18,115 nt of DNA from the NCBI GenBank assembly GCA_964541695.1, contig CAZIRB010000039.1, positions 1-18,115 on the forward strand, given 5' to 3'. Every line of letters starts with the position of its first letter. The stretch's first letter is position 1. Under the pieces are notes generated by a model, which had not been told where the DNA came from, made no database searches, and worked only from the letters and a program-made list of their open reading frames with translations. The position numbers and the translations under genes were made by a program. This DNA is from CAZKGE01 sp964541695. Its GTDB lineage: Bacteria > Bacillota > Clostridia > Christensenellales > CAG-138. Positions 1 to 5,785 of the stretch are shown piece by piece.

Positions 1-29
1 AGAGCCGCAAGATATTCACTCCTGTTCAT
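1..29 (-). CDS. Start of a probable HAAS/DUF1700-type membrane protein (partial, runs off the left edge)
   Basis: Only nine codons are visible, reading MNRSEYLAA from an ATG at 29 on the minus strand. The frame overlaps the end of the padR-like gene by 14 bp. A G-rich stretch about 7 nt upstream, inside the end of padR, can serve as its ribosome binding site. In Firmicutes, PadR regulators are often followed by an overlapping DUF1700/HAAS protein whose N-terminus looks like this (MNKxEFL type). The family call rests on that context and nine residues, so it is tentative. The existence of a coupled downstream gene is more secure than its identity. Confidence 0.45.
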
Positions 30-339
30 GGCGTTTCCCCCCGCGAATAAATTCGTACACGTCCGTCACGGCCTTCCACTCCGTTAAAAAATCCTCGATG
101 CGCCGTTTTCCCGCGTCCGTGATCGCGTAATACCTGCGCAGCCGCCCGTTGTGCTCGCAGGTGCGGCTCGACACGAGCGCCCCCGCCTCCAAGCGCTTCA
201 AAATCGGGTACAGCGTGCTCTCGGACAGCTCCATCCCCGGCGGCAGGTCCTTGATGATCCGGTACCCGTACGACTCGCCGCCGCGCAGCGACGCCAGCAC
301 CACCGCCTCAAGCAGCCCGTGTTTCAACTGGGCATCCAT
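16..339 (-). CDS. PadR family transcriptional regulator
   Basis: A 107-residue protein with the compact PadR winged-helix fold. The N-terminal segment (residues 4-70) contains the family's typical LxxxxLxSLxxGESYGYxI start. The recognition helix region is ESTLYPILKRLE (about 40-51), and the wing region carries GRLRRYYAITDAGKRRI (about 65-81). The length matches the short PadR-s2 type, with a minimal C-terminal dimerisation helix. These proteins are usually ligand-responsive repressors of a neighbouring membrane protein or transporter and of themselves. The start at 339 is supported by a G-rich ribosome binding site (AAAGGGGGCGG) and by a promoter 24 bp further upstream. It overlaps the next gene, which suggests translational coupling. 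The ligand is unknown. Confidence 0.93.
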   Translation of the reverse strand: MDAQLKHGLLEAVVLASLRGGESYGYRIIKDLPPGMELSESTLYPILKRLEAGALVSSRTCEHNGRLRRYYAITDAGKRRIEDFLTEWKAVTDVYEFIRGGKRHEQE

Positions 340-360
340 GCATCCGCCCCCTTTCGCAAG

Positions 361-391
361 ATACTATACAACGCATAGTATAGTGTGTCAA
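361..391 (-). promoter_or_regulatory. padR promoter with overlapping palindromic operator
   Basis: On the minus strand a perfect -35 TTGACA (386-391) lies 17 bp from a -10 TATAGT (363-368). The spacer and -10 are covered by an inverted repeat that can be read in two registers: ATACTAT (361-367) with ATAGTAT (375-381), and ACTATAC (363-369) with GTATAGT (378-384). PadR proteins bind short palindromes of this kind over their own promoters, so autorepression is the simplest reading. The promoter call is direct from sequence and the operator role is inferred. Confidence 0.75.
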
Positions 392-437
392 GTAATATTA
401 TGCGGGAAAGTAAAAATTTGTGGAGGCGTGCGGGAAA

Positions 438-499
438 GGAGAACGGGGAACGGAGAACGGGGAACGGAGAACAGGGAACGGGAAACGGGAAACGGGAAC
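438..499 (+). repeat. Heptanucleotide purine-rich tandem repeat with G-quadruplex motif
   Basis: Nine consecutive units of about 7 nt alternate between GGAGAAC and GGGGAAC, then drift to GGGAAAC. The last four G-runs (474-476, 480-482, 487-489, 494-496), with loops of 3, 4 and 4 nt, satisfy the canonical G-quadruplex pattern. The tract ends directly in ACGTTGG and a hairpin at 501-519. There is no coding function: the small frames across it are low-complexity shadows. Confidence 0.8.
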
Positions 500-500
500 G

Positions 501-551
501 TTGGGGACGCCGTCCCCAAGCCCCTGCTTCTTTTCTTAAAGAAAAGAAGCA
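501..551. repeat. Two abutting palindromes: TTGGGGACG hairpin and T/A-rich hairpin
   Basis: TTGGGGACG (501-509) pairs with CGTCCCCAA (511-519). A second perfect palindrome has arms 525-537 and 539-551 and centres on a single A. Read on the minus strand, the second shares CTTTTGCTTCTTTTCTTT with the hairpin at 15612-15629 beside the assembly gap. Either could act as a transcription terminator for readthrough, but no gene ends here. Confidence 0.75.
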
Positions 552-590
552 AAAGATAGGAATGGCCTTAAAAAACATGCGTTTCGTTGG

Positions 591-640
591 GTTTCCAAAG
601 GGGGTTCCCCTTTGGCGGGGTTGCAGGGGCGAGCCCCTGC
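591..640. repeat. Dispersed palindromic element, copy 1
   Basis: Two consecutive hairpins. CCAAAGGGG (595-603) pairs with CCCCTTTGG (607-615), and GCAGGGGC (623-630) pairs with GCCCCTGC (633-640). They are linked by CGGGGTT. The same two-hairpin core recurs at 819-866, 4964-5009 and, in variant form, at 9187-9234. Confidence 0.85.
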
Positions 641-790
641 GAAAGAAGACGATGAAAGCTCCGCTTCGCGCCCACAGTTCGCAATAGTCGCGCACGCCCC
701 TATGGGCCTGGGCTCCCTTGCTCACGAGGCCTGCGCCTCGCTTTATCCGCCACAGGCGGCGCTCAGCTTCGGCCCTCTTTGGAACCCCAA
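641..790. repeat. Non-coding stretch with several small hairpins
   Basis: No gene is supported here. The stretch holds short hairpins: GCCC (696-699) with GGGC (704-707), CGAGGC (725-730) with GCCTCG (735-740), and CCGCC (747-751) with GGCGG (755-759). It links dispersed element copies 1 and 2, so it probably belongs to the same repeat cluster. No promoter, tRNA or ORF with a ribosome binding site was seen. Confidence 0.5.
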
Positions 791-810
791 ATTATCTCGC
801 ATATTTCCTG

Positions 811-866
811 CGGGTTTTCAAAGGGGGTTTCCCCCTTTGGCGGGGTTGCAGGGGCGGCGCCCCTGC
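811..866. repeat. Dispersed palindromic element, copy 2
   Basis: CAAAGGGGG (819-827) pairs with CCCCCTTTG (831-839). After CGGGGTT comes the near-perfect palindrome GCAGGGGCGGCGCCCCTGC (848-866). The second hairpin is identical to that at 9216-9234, more than 8 kb away. The upstream part (TTTCCTGCGGGTTTTC) resembles the linker in the 4.9 kb copies. Confidence 0.85.
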
Positions 867-910
867 GAAAAGCCTCTGGCCGCTGCCACCAACTCTCCGC
901 TTCCCTCCGA

Positions 911-939
911 AAAAAGAAGCGCCGGATTCACCGGCGCTT
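911..939 (-). terminator. Rho-independent terminator of the DUF1292 gene
   Basis: AAGCGCCGG (917-925) pairs perfectly with CCGGCGCTT (931-939) around a 5-nt loop. On the minus strand the stem is followed by CTTTTTT. It sits 15 bp after the stop codon of the minus-strand gene at 955, in the correct orientation. Confidence 0.9.
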
Positions 940-954
940 CGTGCGTGTGCCAAG

Positions 955-1377
955 TTATTCTTTGTCGCAGCCGCAGCCGCAGCCATCCTCATCGTCGTCG
1001 TCACCGCAGCAGCAGCAATCGTCGTCCTCGTCCTCGTCGTCCTCGTCGTCATCCTCGTCGTCGTGCCCGCCGCAGCCGCAGCCGCAGTGGTCGTGATCGA
1101 GGTCGAGGTTGGCGAGCCGCTCCTCGACGATGGCGGAGAGGGCCTCCATCTTATCCTCATCGGCCGGCAGGAACTCCTCGAAGTCGCCGTCGACGACGAC
1201 CTTCATGATGTAAACCTCGGCCTCGGCTTCCTCATCCTCGTCGTCGGGGACGGTCTCGGGGTCGATCAGGACCGCGTACTCCTGGCCCTCGTAATCAAAG
1301 TAATCGACGACCTCCAGCTCAAACTCGTTTCCGTCATCGTCGGAAAATGTCACAAGATCCCGTTCTTCTGCGCACAT
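955..1377 (-). CDS. DUF1292 domain protein with acidic, cysteine-rich tail
   Basis: A 140-residue protein. Residues 1-93 fit DUF1292 (YrzB-like): MCAEERDLVTFSDDDGNEFELEV, then a DYFDYEGQEYAVLIDP strand, an acidic linker and a short amphipathic helix (KMEALSAIVEERL). The family is widespread in Firmicutes and has no assigned function. The tail (94-140) is unusual: it alternates His/Cys clusters (HDHCGCGCGG, CCCC, GCGCGC) with long Asp/Glu runs and holds ten cysteines. Metal binding is a reasonable inference, not shown. An in-frame ATG lies 39 bp further upstream. The start at 1377 was chosen because it gives the canonical family N-terminus and has AGAAGGCGG upstream. The gene is monocistronic, flanked by its own promoter and terminator. 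Confidence 0.85.
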   Translation of the reverse strand: MCAEERDLVTFSDDDGNEFELEVVDYFDYEGQEYAVLIDPETVPDDEDEEAEAEVYIMKVVVDGDFEEFLPADEDKMEALSAIVEERLANLDLDHDHCGCGCGGHDDEDDDEDDEDEDDDCCCCGDDDDEDGCGCGCDKE

Positions 1378-1422
1378 ACTACTTGCACCGCCTTCTCGAT
1401 AAATTTTGGTTGGCACAGCAGT

Positions 1423-1451
1423 ATTCTATCCGATTTTTTTGAAATGAGCAA
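1423..1451 (-). promoter_or_regulatory. Promoter of the DUF1292 gene
   Basis: On the minus strand, -35-like TTGCTC (1446-1451) is 17 bp from -10 TAGAAT (1423-1428). This places the transcription start about 40 nt upstream of the chosen ATG. The region is AT-rich compared with its surroundings, as expected for a promoter. Confidence 0.6.
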
Positions 1452-1513
1452 TCGCAATATGATACAATATCAAAATTAACCCCGCCGCGCGCGGTGAAAA
1501 CCCCGCCGGGAAA

Positions 1514-1542
1514 AAAATATTTTAGGCATGAAAAATATTTTT
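1514..1542 (+). promoter_or_regulatory. Pair of AT palindromes upstream of the PAS/HTH regulator
   Basis: AAAATATTTT (1514-1523) and AAAAATATTTTT (1531-1542) are self-complementary. Their centres are 18 bp apart, just upstream of the probable -35 at 1553. They could be a tandem operator for the downstream regulator or an A-tract UP element that raises promoter strength. The sequence alone does not decide between these. Confidence 0.45.
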
Positions 1543-1552
1543 CAAAAACCAC

Positions 1553-1580
1553 TTGTATTTTGTTTGCGTTCTGCTATATT
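1553..1580 (+). promoter_or_regulatory. Promoter of the regulator-ygeY-ygeW unit
   Basis: TTGTAT (1553-1558) and TATATT (1575-1580) are separated by 16 bp, with the AT palindromes immediately upstream. The leader would be only about 17 nt and would contain the AAGGG part of the ribosome binding site. The spacing is acceptable but the hexamers are imperfect. Confidence 0.55.
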
Positions 1581-1603
1581 TTAGAGGAAGGGATCTGACG
1601 CGC

Positions 1604-2239
1604 ATGGATCTGGATTTATTGAAACGCCTGGCGTCGGCGATTGCGGCGCAGTTCGGCGAGAGCTGCGAGGTCGTGGTGCACGATTTGACGGGCGAGGACA
1701 CGGAGCATACGATCGCCGCGATTGAGAACGGCCACGTCTCGCATAGAACGGCGGGCGGCGGCGCGTCGAAGGTCGTGCTGGAGGCGCTGGCGCGCAGGGA
1801 CGACCCGACGCTCGTGGACGCGCTCGGGTACCTGACGCGGACGCGCGACGGGCGGATCCTCAAGTCGAGCACGATCTACCTAAGGGACGGGAGCGGCCGC
1901 ATCGACGGCGTGCTGGCGATCAACTACGACATCACGGAGCTGCTCATGGCGGAGCGCGCGGTGGACGCGCTGCTCAACCACAAGTCGCAGGAGAAGGCGC
2001 CGGACCGCATCCCGCAGAACGTGAACGACCTGCTCGACGACCTGATCACGCAGAGCGTGGAGCGCGTCGGCAAGCCCGTGGCGATGATGACCAAGGAGGA
2101 CAAGATCGAGGCGATCCAGTTCCTAAGCCGCGCGGGCGCGTTCCTCGTGACCAAGAGCGGCGACAAGGTGTCGAAGTATTTCGGCATCAGCAAATACACA
2201 TTGTATTCCTATATCGACGCGAAAAAAGAGGACAGTTGA
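1604..2239 (+). CDS. YheO-like PAS domain / helix-turn-helix transcriptional regulator
   Basis: A 211-residue cytoplasmic regulator. Residues 8-115 match the YheO-like PAS domain: CEVVVHDL near 21-28, GYLTRTRDGRILKSSTIYLRD at 75-95, and GVLAINYDITEL at 102-113. Residues 140-208 match the HTH_22 domain (DLLDDLITQSVERVG, then KVSKYFGISKYTLYSYI as the DNA-binding helix). This architecture is known from DauR-type amino-acid-responsive regulators. The start at 1604 was preferred over an in-frame codon at 1553 because the latter falls inside the promoter and 1604 is preceded by AGAGGAAGGG. It lies 33 bp upstream of ygeY and is co-directional, so it probably controls this short operon in response to a catabolite. 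The effector is unknown. Confidence 0.9.
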   Translation: MDLDLLKRLASAIAAQFGESCEVVVHDLTGEDTEHTIAAIENGHVSHRTAGGGASKVVLEALARRDDPTLVDALGYLTRTRDGRILKSSTIYLRDGSGRIDGVLAINYDITELLMAERAVDALLNHKSQEKAPDRIPQNVNDLLDDLITQSVERVGKPVAMMTKEDKIEAIQFLSRAGAFLVTKSGDKVSKYFGISKYTLYSYIDAKKEDS

Positions 2240-2272
2240 TTCGTTTTTTATAGAAGGAAAGGACGGAACGAT

Positions 2273-3532
2273 ATGGATTTTCAGCGCATTAAGGCGGCAT
2301 CCGAGCGGTACCTGCCCGACATGACGAAGTTTCTGCGCGACCTGGTCAGAATCCCCGGCGAGAGCTGCGGCGAGGAGGGCGTGGTCAAGCGCATTGCGGA
2401 GGAGATGCAGAAGCTCGGCTTTGCCCGCGTCGAGATCGACGGCCTGGGGAACGTTTTGGGCTATGTCGGGACCGGCAAGCGCATCCTCGCGTTTGACGCG
2501 CACATCGACACCGTGGGCCTGGGCGAGCTGGCCAACTGGACATTCGACCCGTACGAAGGCTACGAGACGGACACGGAGATCGGCGGCCGCGGCACGAGCG
2601 ACCAGCTCGGCGGCATCGTATCGGCCGTGTACGGCGCGAAGATCATGATGGACCTCGGCCTCGTTCCGGACGACGTGACGGTGCTCGTCACGGGCACGGT
2701 GCAGGAGGAGGACTGCGACGGCATGTGCTGGCAGTACATCGTCGAAAAGGACGGCGTGCGCCCGGAGTTCGTCGTGTCCACGGAGCCGACCGACAACAAC
2801 ATCTACCGCGGCCACCGCGGCCGCATGGAGATCCGCGTCGAGGTGCGCGGCGTGTCGTGCCACGGCTCCGCGCCGGAGCGCGGCGACAACGCGATCTACA
2901 AGATGGCGGACATCCTGCAGGAGGTGCGTGAGCTGCACGAGAACGACGCGGCCGACGGCACCAAGATCAAGGGCCTCGTTAAGATGCTCGACCCGAAGTA
3001 CAACGGGAAGTGGCAGGAGGCGCGCTTTTTGGGCCGCGGCTCCGTCACCGTGTCGCAGATATTCTACAACAGCCCGTCGCGCTGCGCCGTGGCCGACATG
3101 TGCGCCGTGTCGCTCGACCGCCGCATGACCGCGGGCGAGACGTTCGAGTCCTGCCTCGACGAGATCCGCGCGCTGCCCGCGTGCAAAAAGTATAACGCCG
3201 AGGTCACGATGTACCGCTACGACCGGCCGTCGTGGACCGGCGAGGTGTTCGAGACGGACTGCTATTTCCCGACCTGGGTCAATCCCGAGAACGCCGCGCA
3301 CGTGCAGGCCGTCGCAAACGCTTACCGCGGCATGTACGGCGAGCCCAAGATCGACAAGTGGACGTTCTCGACCAACTGCGTCTCCATCCAGGGCCGCTAC
3401 GGCATCCCGTGCGTGGGCCTCGGACCCGGCGCCGAAGCGCAGGCGCACGCGCCCAACGAGAGGACATGGAAGGCCGACCTCGTCAAATGCGCCGCCGTCT
3501 ACGCCGCCGTACCCGCACTCTACGTCAAATAA
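2273..3532 (+). CDS. ygeY: YgeY family hydrolase (M20 metallopeptidase superfamily)
   Basis: A 419-residue M20-family enzyme of the YgeY (selenium-metabolism-linked hydrolase) group. Metal ligands and catalytic residues are visible: H77 and D79 in AFDAHID, bridging D110 in GRGTSDQLGG, E145/E146 in GTVQEEDCDG, E171/D174 in STEPTD, and H392 in GAEAQAHAPNER. The dimerisation domain lies at about 180-300 (GHRGRMEIRVEVRG, then CHGSAPERGDNA). YgeY is established as part of the gene set for anaerobic degradation of purines, where it is thought to hydrolyse a ureido/diamino intermediate. The exact substrate here is inferred. A good ribosome binding site (GAAAGGACGG) precedes the ATG. ygeW follows, its ATG 22 bp after this stop, supporting one transcript. 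Confidence 0.93.
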   Translation: MDFQRIKAASERYLPDMTKFLRDLVRIPGESCGEEGVVKRIAEEMQKLGFARVEIDGLGNVLGYVGTGKRILAFDAHIDTVGLGELANWTFDPYEGYETDTEIGGRGTSDQLGGIVSAVYGAKIMMDLGLVPDDVTVLVTGTVQEEDCDGMCWQYIVEKDGVRPEFVVSTEPTDNNIYRGHRGRMEIRVEVRGVSCHGSAPERGDNAIYKMADILQEVRELHENDAADGTKIKGLVKMLDPKYNGKWQEARFLGRGSVTVSQIFYNSPSRCAVADMCAVSLDRRMTAGETFESCLDEIRALPACKKYNAEVTMYRYDRPSWTGEVFETDCYFPTWVNPENAAHVQAVANAYRGMYGEPKIDKWTFSTNCVSIQGRYGIPCVGLGPGAEAQAHAPNERTWKADLVKCAAVYAAVPALYVK

Positions 3533-3554
3533 AATTTTGCAGGAGCGTGAGCAT

Positions 3555-4757
3555 ATGAAATCCGTCAAGCAGTACACCGACATCCTCAAGGGCCTGGACT
3601 ATAAGAATATGTACGAGGGCGACTTTTTCCTGACCTGGGAGAAGACGCGCGACGAGCTCGACGCGGTCCTGACCGTGGCCGACGCGCTGCGGCACCTGCG
3701 CGAGCGCAATATCTCGACGAAGATTTTCGACTCCGGCCTCGGCATCTCGCTGTTCCGGGACAACAGCACGCGCACGCGCTTCTCGTTCGCGTCGGCCTGC
3801 AACCTGCTCGGCCTCGAGGTCCAGGACTTCGACGAGGGCAAGAGCCAGGTCGCGCACGGCGAGACGGTGCGCGAGACCGCGAACATGATCTCGTTCATGG
3901 CCGACGTGATCGGCATCCGCGACGACATGTACATCGGCAAGGGCAACGCGTACATGCACAGCGTCGTCGAGGCCGTCACCGATGGCCACAAGGCCGGCGT
4001 GCTCGAGCAGAAGCCCACGCTCGTCAACCTGCAGTGCGACATCGACCACCCCACGCAGTCCATGGCCGACCTTCTGCACGTGATCCACACGTTCGGCGGC
4101 GTCGAGAACCTGCGCGGCAAAAAAGTGGCTATGACCTGGGCCTATTCGCCCAGCTACGGCAAGCCGCTCTCCGTGCCCCAGGGCGTGATCGGGCTGTTCA
4201 CGCGCTTCGGCATGGACGTGTCGCTCGCTTACCCCGAGGGCTACGAGGTCATGGGCGACGTCGTCGACGTCGCAAAACGCCAATCTCAAGAGAGCGGCGG
4301 CTCGCTCACCGTCGGCAACGATATGAAGGTCGCCTTCGACGGCGCGGACATCGTCTACCCCAAGAGCTGGGCGCCGTTTGCCGCCATGCAGGAGCGCACC
4401 GACCTCTACGGCAAATCCGACTTCGACGGCATTAAGGCCCTCGAGAAGCGGCTGCTCGCCCAGAACGCCGCCCACAAGGACTGGGAGTGCACCGAGGACA
4501 TGATGAAGCGCACAAAGGGCGGCAAGGCGCTCTACCTGCACTGCCTGCCCGCCGACATTACGGGCATTTCCTGCGACGAGGGCGAGGTCGCCGCCACCGT
4601 CTTCGACCGCTATCGCGATCCGCTCTATAAGCAGGCCTCGTATAAGCCGTACGTCATCGCCGCCATGATCTTCCTCGCCAAGGTCAAGGACCCGCGCGAG
4701 GCGCTCATTAAGCTCGAAAAGGACGCCAAGGCGCGCCAGGCGTTTTTGGAGCTGTAA
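3555..4757 (+). CDS. ygeW: YgeW, knotted carbamoyltransferase
   Basis: A 400-residue member of the aspartate/ornithine carbamoyltransferase superfamily, YgeW branch. The carbamoyl-phosphate loop is STRTR (71-75, within FRDNSTRTRFSF). The superfamily HPTQ motif is at 165-168 and the second-substrate loop HCLPAD at 329-334. The VAMTWAYSPSYGKPLSVPQG segment (191-210) is typical of YgeW rather than of OTC. YgeW encoded next to YgeY is a hallmark of the anaerobic purine/uric acid degradation cluster. There a carbamoyl group may be recovered as carbamoyl phosphate for ATP. The natural substrate is not fixed by sequence. The start at 3555 has AGGAG 9 bp upstream; an earlier in-frame ATG at 3537 lies before that site. 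The usual partner ygeX does not follow: a terminator does. Confidence 0.93.
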   Translation: MKSVKQYTDILKGLDYKNMYEGDFFLTWEKTRDELDAVLTVADALRHLRERNISTKIFDSGLGISLFRDNSTRTRFSFASACNLLGLEVQDFDEGKSQVAHGETVRETANMISFMADVIGIRDDMYIGKGNAYMHSVVEAVTDGHKAGVLEQKPTLVNLQCDIDHPTQSMADLLHVIHTFGGVENLRGKKVAMTWAYSPSYGKPLSVPQGVIGLFTRFGMDVSLAYPEGYEVMGDVVDVAKRQSQESGGSLTVGNDMKVAFDGADIVYPKSWAPFAAMQERTDLYGKSDFDGIKALEKRLLAQNAAHKDWECTEDMMKRTKGGKALYLHCLPADITGISCDEGEVAATVFDRYRDPLYKQASYKPYVIAAMIFLAKVKDPREALIKLEKDAKARQAFLEL

Positions 4758-4784
4758 CGGGAAAGAACACGGGAAACGTTGGCT

Positions 4785-4818
4785 GGGGCCGCGCTCTGCG
4801 CGGCCCCGGTGTGTTTTT
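4785..4818 (+). terminator. Terminator after ygeW
   Basis: GGGGCCGCGC (4785-4794) pairs perfectly with GCGCGGCCCC (4798-4807) around a 3-nt loop, followed by a T-run at 4814-4818. It lies 28 bp after the ygeW stop. The stretch before it (GGGAAAGAACACGGGAAACGTTGG) has the purine-tract and CGTTGG junction seen at the dispersed hairpins. Confidence 0.85.
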
Positions 4819-4877
4819 GGGAGGGGAGCGGAGGAAACGAGGGACGAGGAACGAAGGGACTAGGGGACGCGAGAACG
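4819..4877 (+). repeat. Purine-rich tract, left end of composite repeat
   Basis: A nearly pure A/G tract (GGGACGAGGAACG-type words) runs into AACGTTGA and the first hairpin of the composite. Its inverted counterpart is at 5157-5212. The G-runs here have long loops, so it is not a canonical G-quadruplex motif, unlike its relatives. Confidence 0.6.
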
Positions 4878-5009
4878 TTGAGGGCTCCGCCCTCAAACAC
4901 CCGCCAAAGGGCCGAAGGCCCTTTGGGAAACCAAACTGTTCAACGGTTTTTCGCTGGGTTTCTAAAGGGGGTTTCCCCCTTTGGTGGGGTGCAGGGGCAA
5001 AGCCCCTGC
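4878..5009. repeat. Composite palindromic element, unit 1 of a 144-bp tandem duplication
   Basis: Four hairpins in order: TTGAGGGC (4878-4885) with GCCCTCAA (4889-4896); CCAAAGGGCC (4904-4913) with GGCCCTTTGG (4917-4926); AAAGGGGG (4964-4971) with CCCCCTTT (4975-4982); GCAGGGGC (4991-4998) with GCCCCTGC (5002-5009). A linker (4927-4963) contains ACTGTTCAACGGTTTTT. All landmark positions repeat exactly 144 bp downstream. No gene is supported in 4758-5266. Confidence 0.85.
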
Positions 5010-5021
5010 GAGAGGAGAGCG

Positions 5022-5156
5022 TTGAGGGCGGAGCCCACAAATCCCTGTCAAAGGGCCGAAGGCTCTTTGGCACCTCAGACTGTTCAACGGTTTTTTGGCT
5101 GGTTTTCAAATGGGGGTTTCCCCCCTTTGGCTGGGGTTTGGGGACGGCGTCCCCAA
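5022..5156. repeat. Composite palindromic element, unit 2 of the 144-bp tandem duplication
   Basis: The order matches unit 1: TTGAGGGC/GCCC hairpin (from 5022), CAAAGGGCC (5049-5057) with GGCTCTTTG (5061-5069, one G-U pair), the same ACTGTTCAACGGTTTTT linker (5079-5095), then CAAATGGGGG/CCCCCCTTTG (5107-5129). The last hairpin differs. Instead of the GCAGGGGC type it has TTGGGGACG (5138-5146) with CGTCCCCAA (5148-5156), as at 501-519. Confidence 0.85.
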
Positions 5157-5182
5157 CGTACCATTCGCTTTCCATCTTCCGT

Positions 5183-5205
5183 CCCCCGTCCTCCCGTTCC
5201 CACCC
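5183..5205 (-). repeat. G-quadruplex motif on the minus strand beside the cobO promoter
   Basis: C-runs at 5183-5187, 5193-5195, 5199-5201 and 5203-5205, with loops of 5, 3 and 1 nt, give a canonical four-run G-quadruplex motif on the minus strand. It is part of the inverted purine tract that closes the composite repeat and directly abuts the putative -35 of cobO (5206-5211). Confidence 0.7.
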
Positions 5206-5234
5206 TTTCCAGAACGCGAAATACCGGGTATAAT
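5206..5234 (+). promoter_or_regulatory. cobO promoter
   Basis: A consensus -10 TATAAT (5229-5234) lies 17 bp from a weak -35 TTTCCA (5206-5211). The predicted leader is about 26 nt and contains the GGAGG ribosome binding site at 5254-5258. This leaves no room for a cobalamin riboswitch in the leader. Confidence 0.75.
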
Positions 5235-5266
5235 GCAGAGAGTACCAACCGACGGAGGCAAAAGCG

Positions 5267-5785
5267 ATGATCCATCTGTATACGGGCGACGGCAAGGGCA
5301 AGACGACGGCGGCGATGGGGCTGGCGGCGCGCGCGGCGGGATATGACGATAATCGCGTGCTGATCGTGCAGTTTATGAAGTGCGGTACGGAGGGCGAGGC
5401 GAGGACGCTTGCGGCCGTGCCGAATATTGAGTATGTTCAGAATTCGTACAAGCATGGGTTTGTGTTCCGGATGACGAATGAGGAGAAGGCGAAGCTGACG
5501 CAGGAGCACAACAAGCATTTGGCTTACGCGGCGGAGCGGGCGAAGGCGGGCAACGTATTTTTAATTGTGCTGGATGAATTGGCGTCGGCGTACGGCGAGA
5601 ACGTGATCGACCGCGCGGCGGCGGACGCGCTGCTCGACGACCACGGCGGCGCGGAGCTGGTGATCACGGGCCGCAACCCGTGGCCGAACCTTGTCGAAAA
5701 GGCGGACTACATCACCGAGATGAAGTGCGTCCGTCACCCGTACGAGACGAAGAAGGCTCCGGCACGCCAAGGCGTGGAGTACTGA
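5267..5785 (+). CDS. cobO: Cob(I)yrinic acid a,c-diamide / corrinoid adenosyltransferase (CobO/CobA/BtuR type)
   Basis: A 172-residue P-loop protein that transfers the adenosyl group of ATP to reduced corrinoids, giving adenosylcobalamin precursors, in the cytoplasm. The family markers are all present: MIHLYTGDGKGKTTAAMGLA with the atypical Walker A GDGKGKTT (7-14), VLIVQFMK (32-39), VLDE near residue 100, and the closing region ELVITGRNPWPNLVEKADYITEM ending in GVEY. The length is normal. It stands alone between two repeat-rich spacers with its own consensus promoter, so it is probably expressed independently of a cobalamin operon. The CobO versus BtuR name is a matter of convention. Confidence 0.95.
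   Translation: MIHLYTGDGKGKTTAAMGLAARAAGYDDNRVLIVQFMKCGTEGEARTLAAVPNIEYVQNSYKHGFVFRMTNEEKAKLTQEHNKHLAYAAERAKAGNVFLIVLDELASAYGENVIDRAAADALLDDHGGAELVITGRNPWPNLVEKADYITEMKCVRHPYETKKAPARQGVEY

Noticed and set aside
438..499. Possible CRISPR array
   Set aside because: The 7-nt repeats have no spacers and there are no cas genes in the window. It is a simple tandem repeat.
612..1208. Short open frames across the palindromic blocks giving GFPPLAG- or GGVAGAAPL-like peptides (also at 4779-5301 and 8880-9236)
   Set aside because: They are translations of the repeat element itself in several frames. They lack ribosome binding sites and share peptides only because the DNA repeats. They are not genes.
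2123..3589. 488-codon open frame on the minus strand opposite ygeY
   Set aside because: It is a shadow of the high-GC ygeY gene, with Arg/Ala/Val/His-rich low-complexity translation and no recognisable domain. ygeY has all its catalytic motifs on the other strand.
5160..5266. Cobalamin riboswitch before cobO
   Set aside because: The leader is only about 26 nt after the -10, and no B12-box-like sequence was found. The upstream stretch is the repeat's pyrimidine tract.
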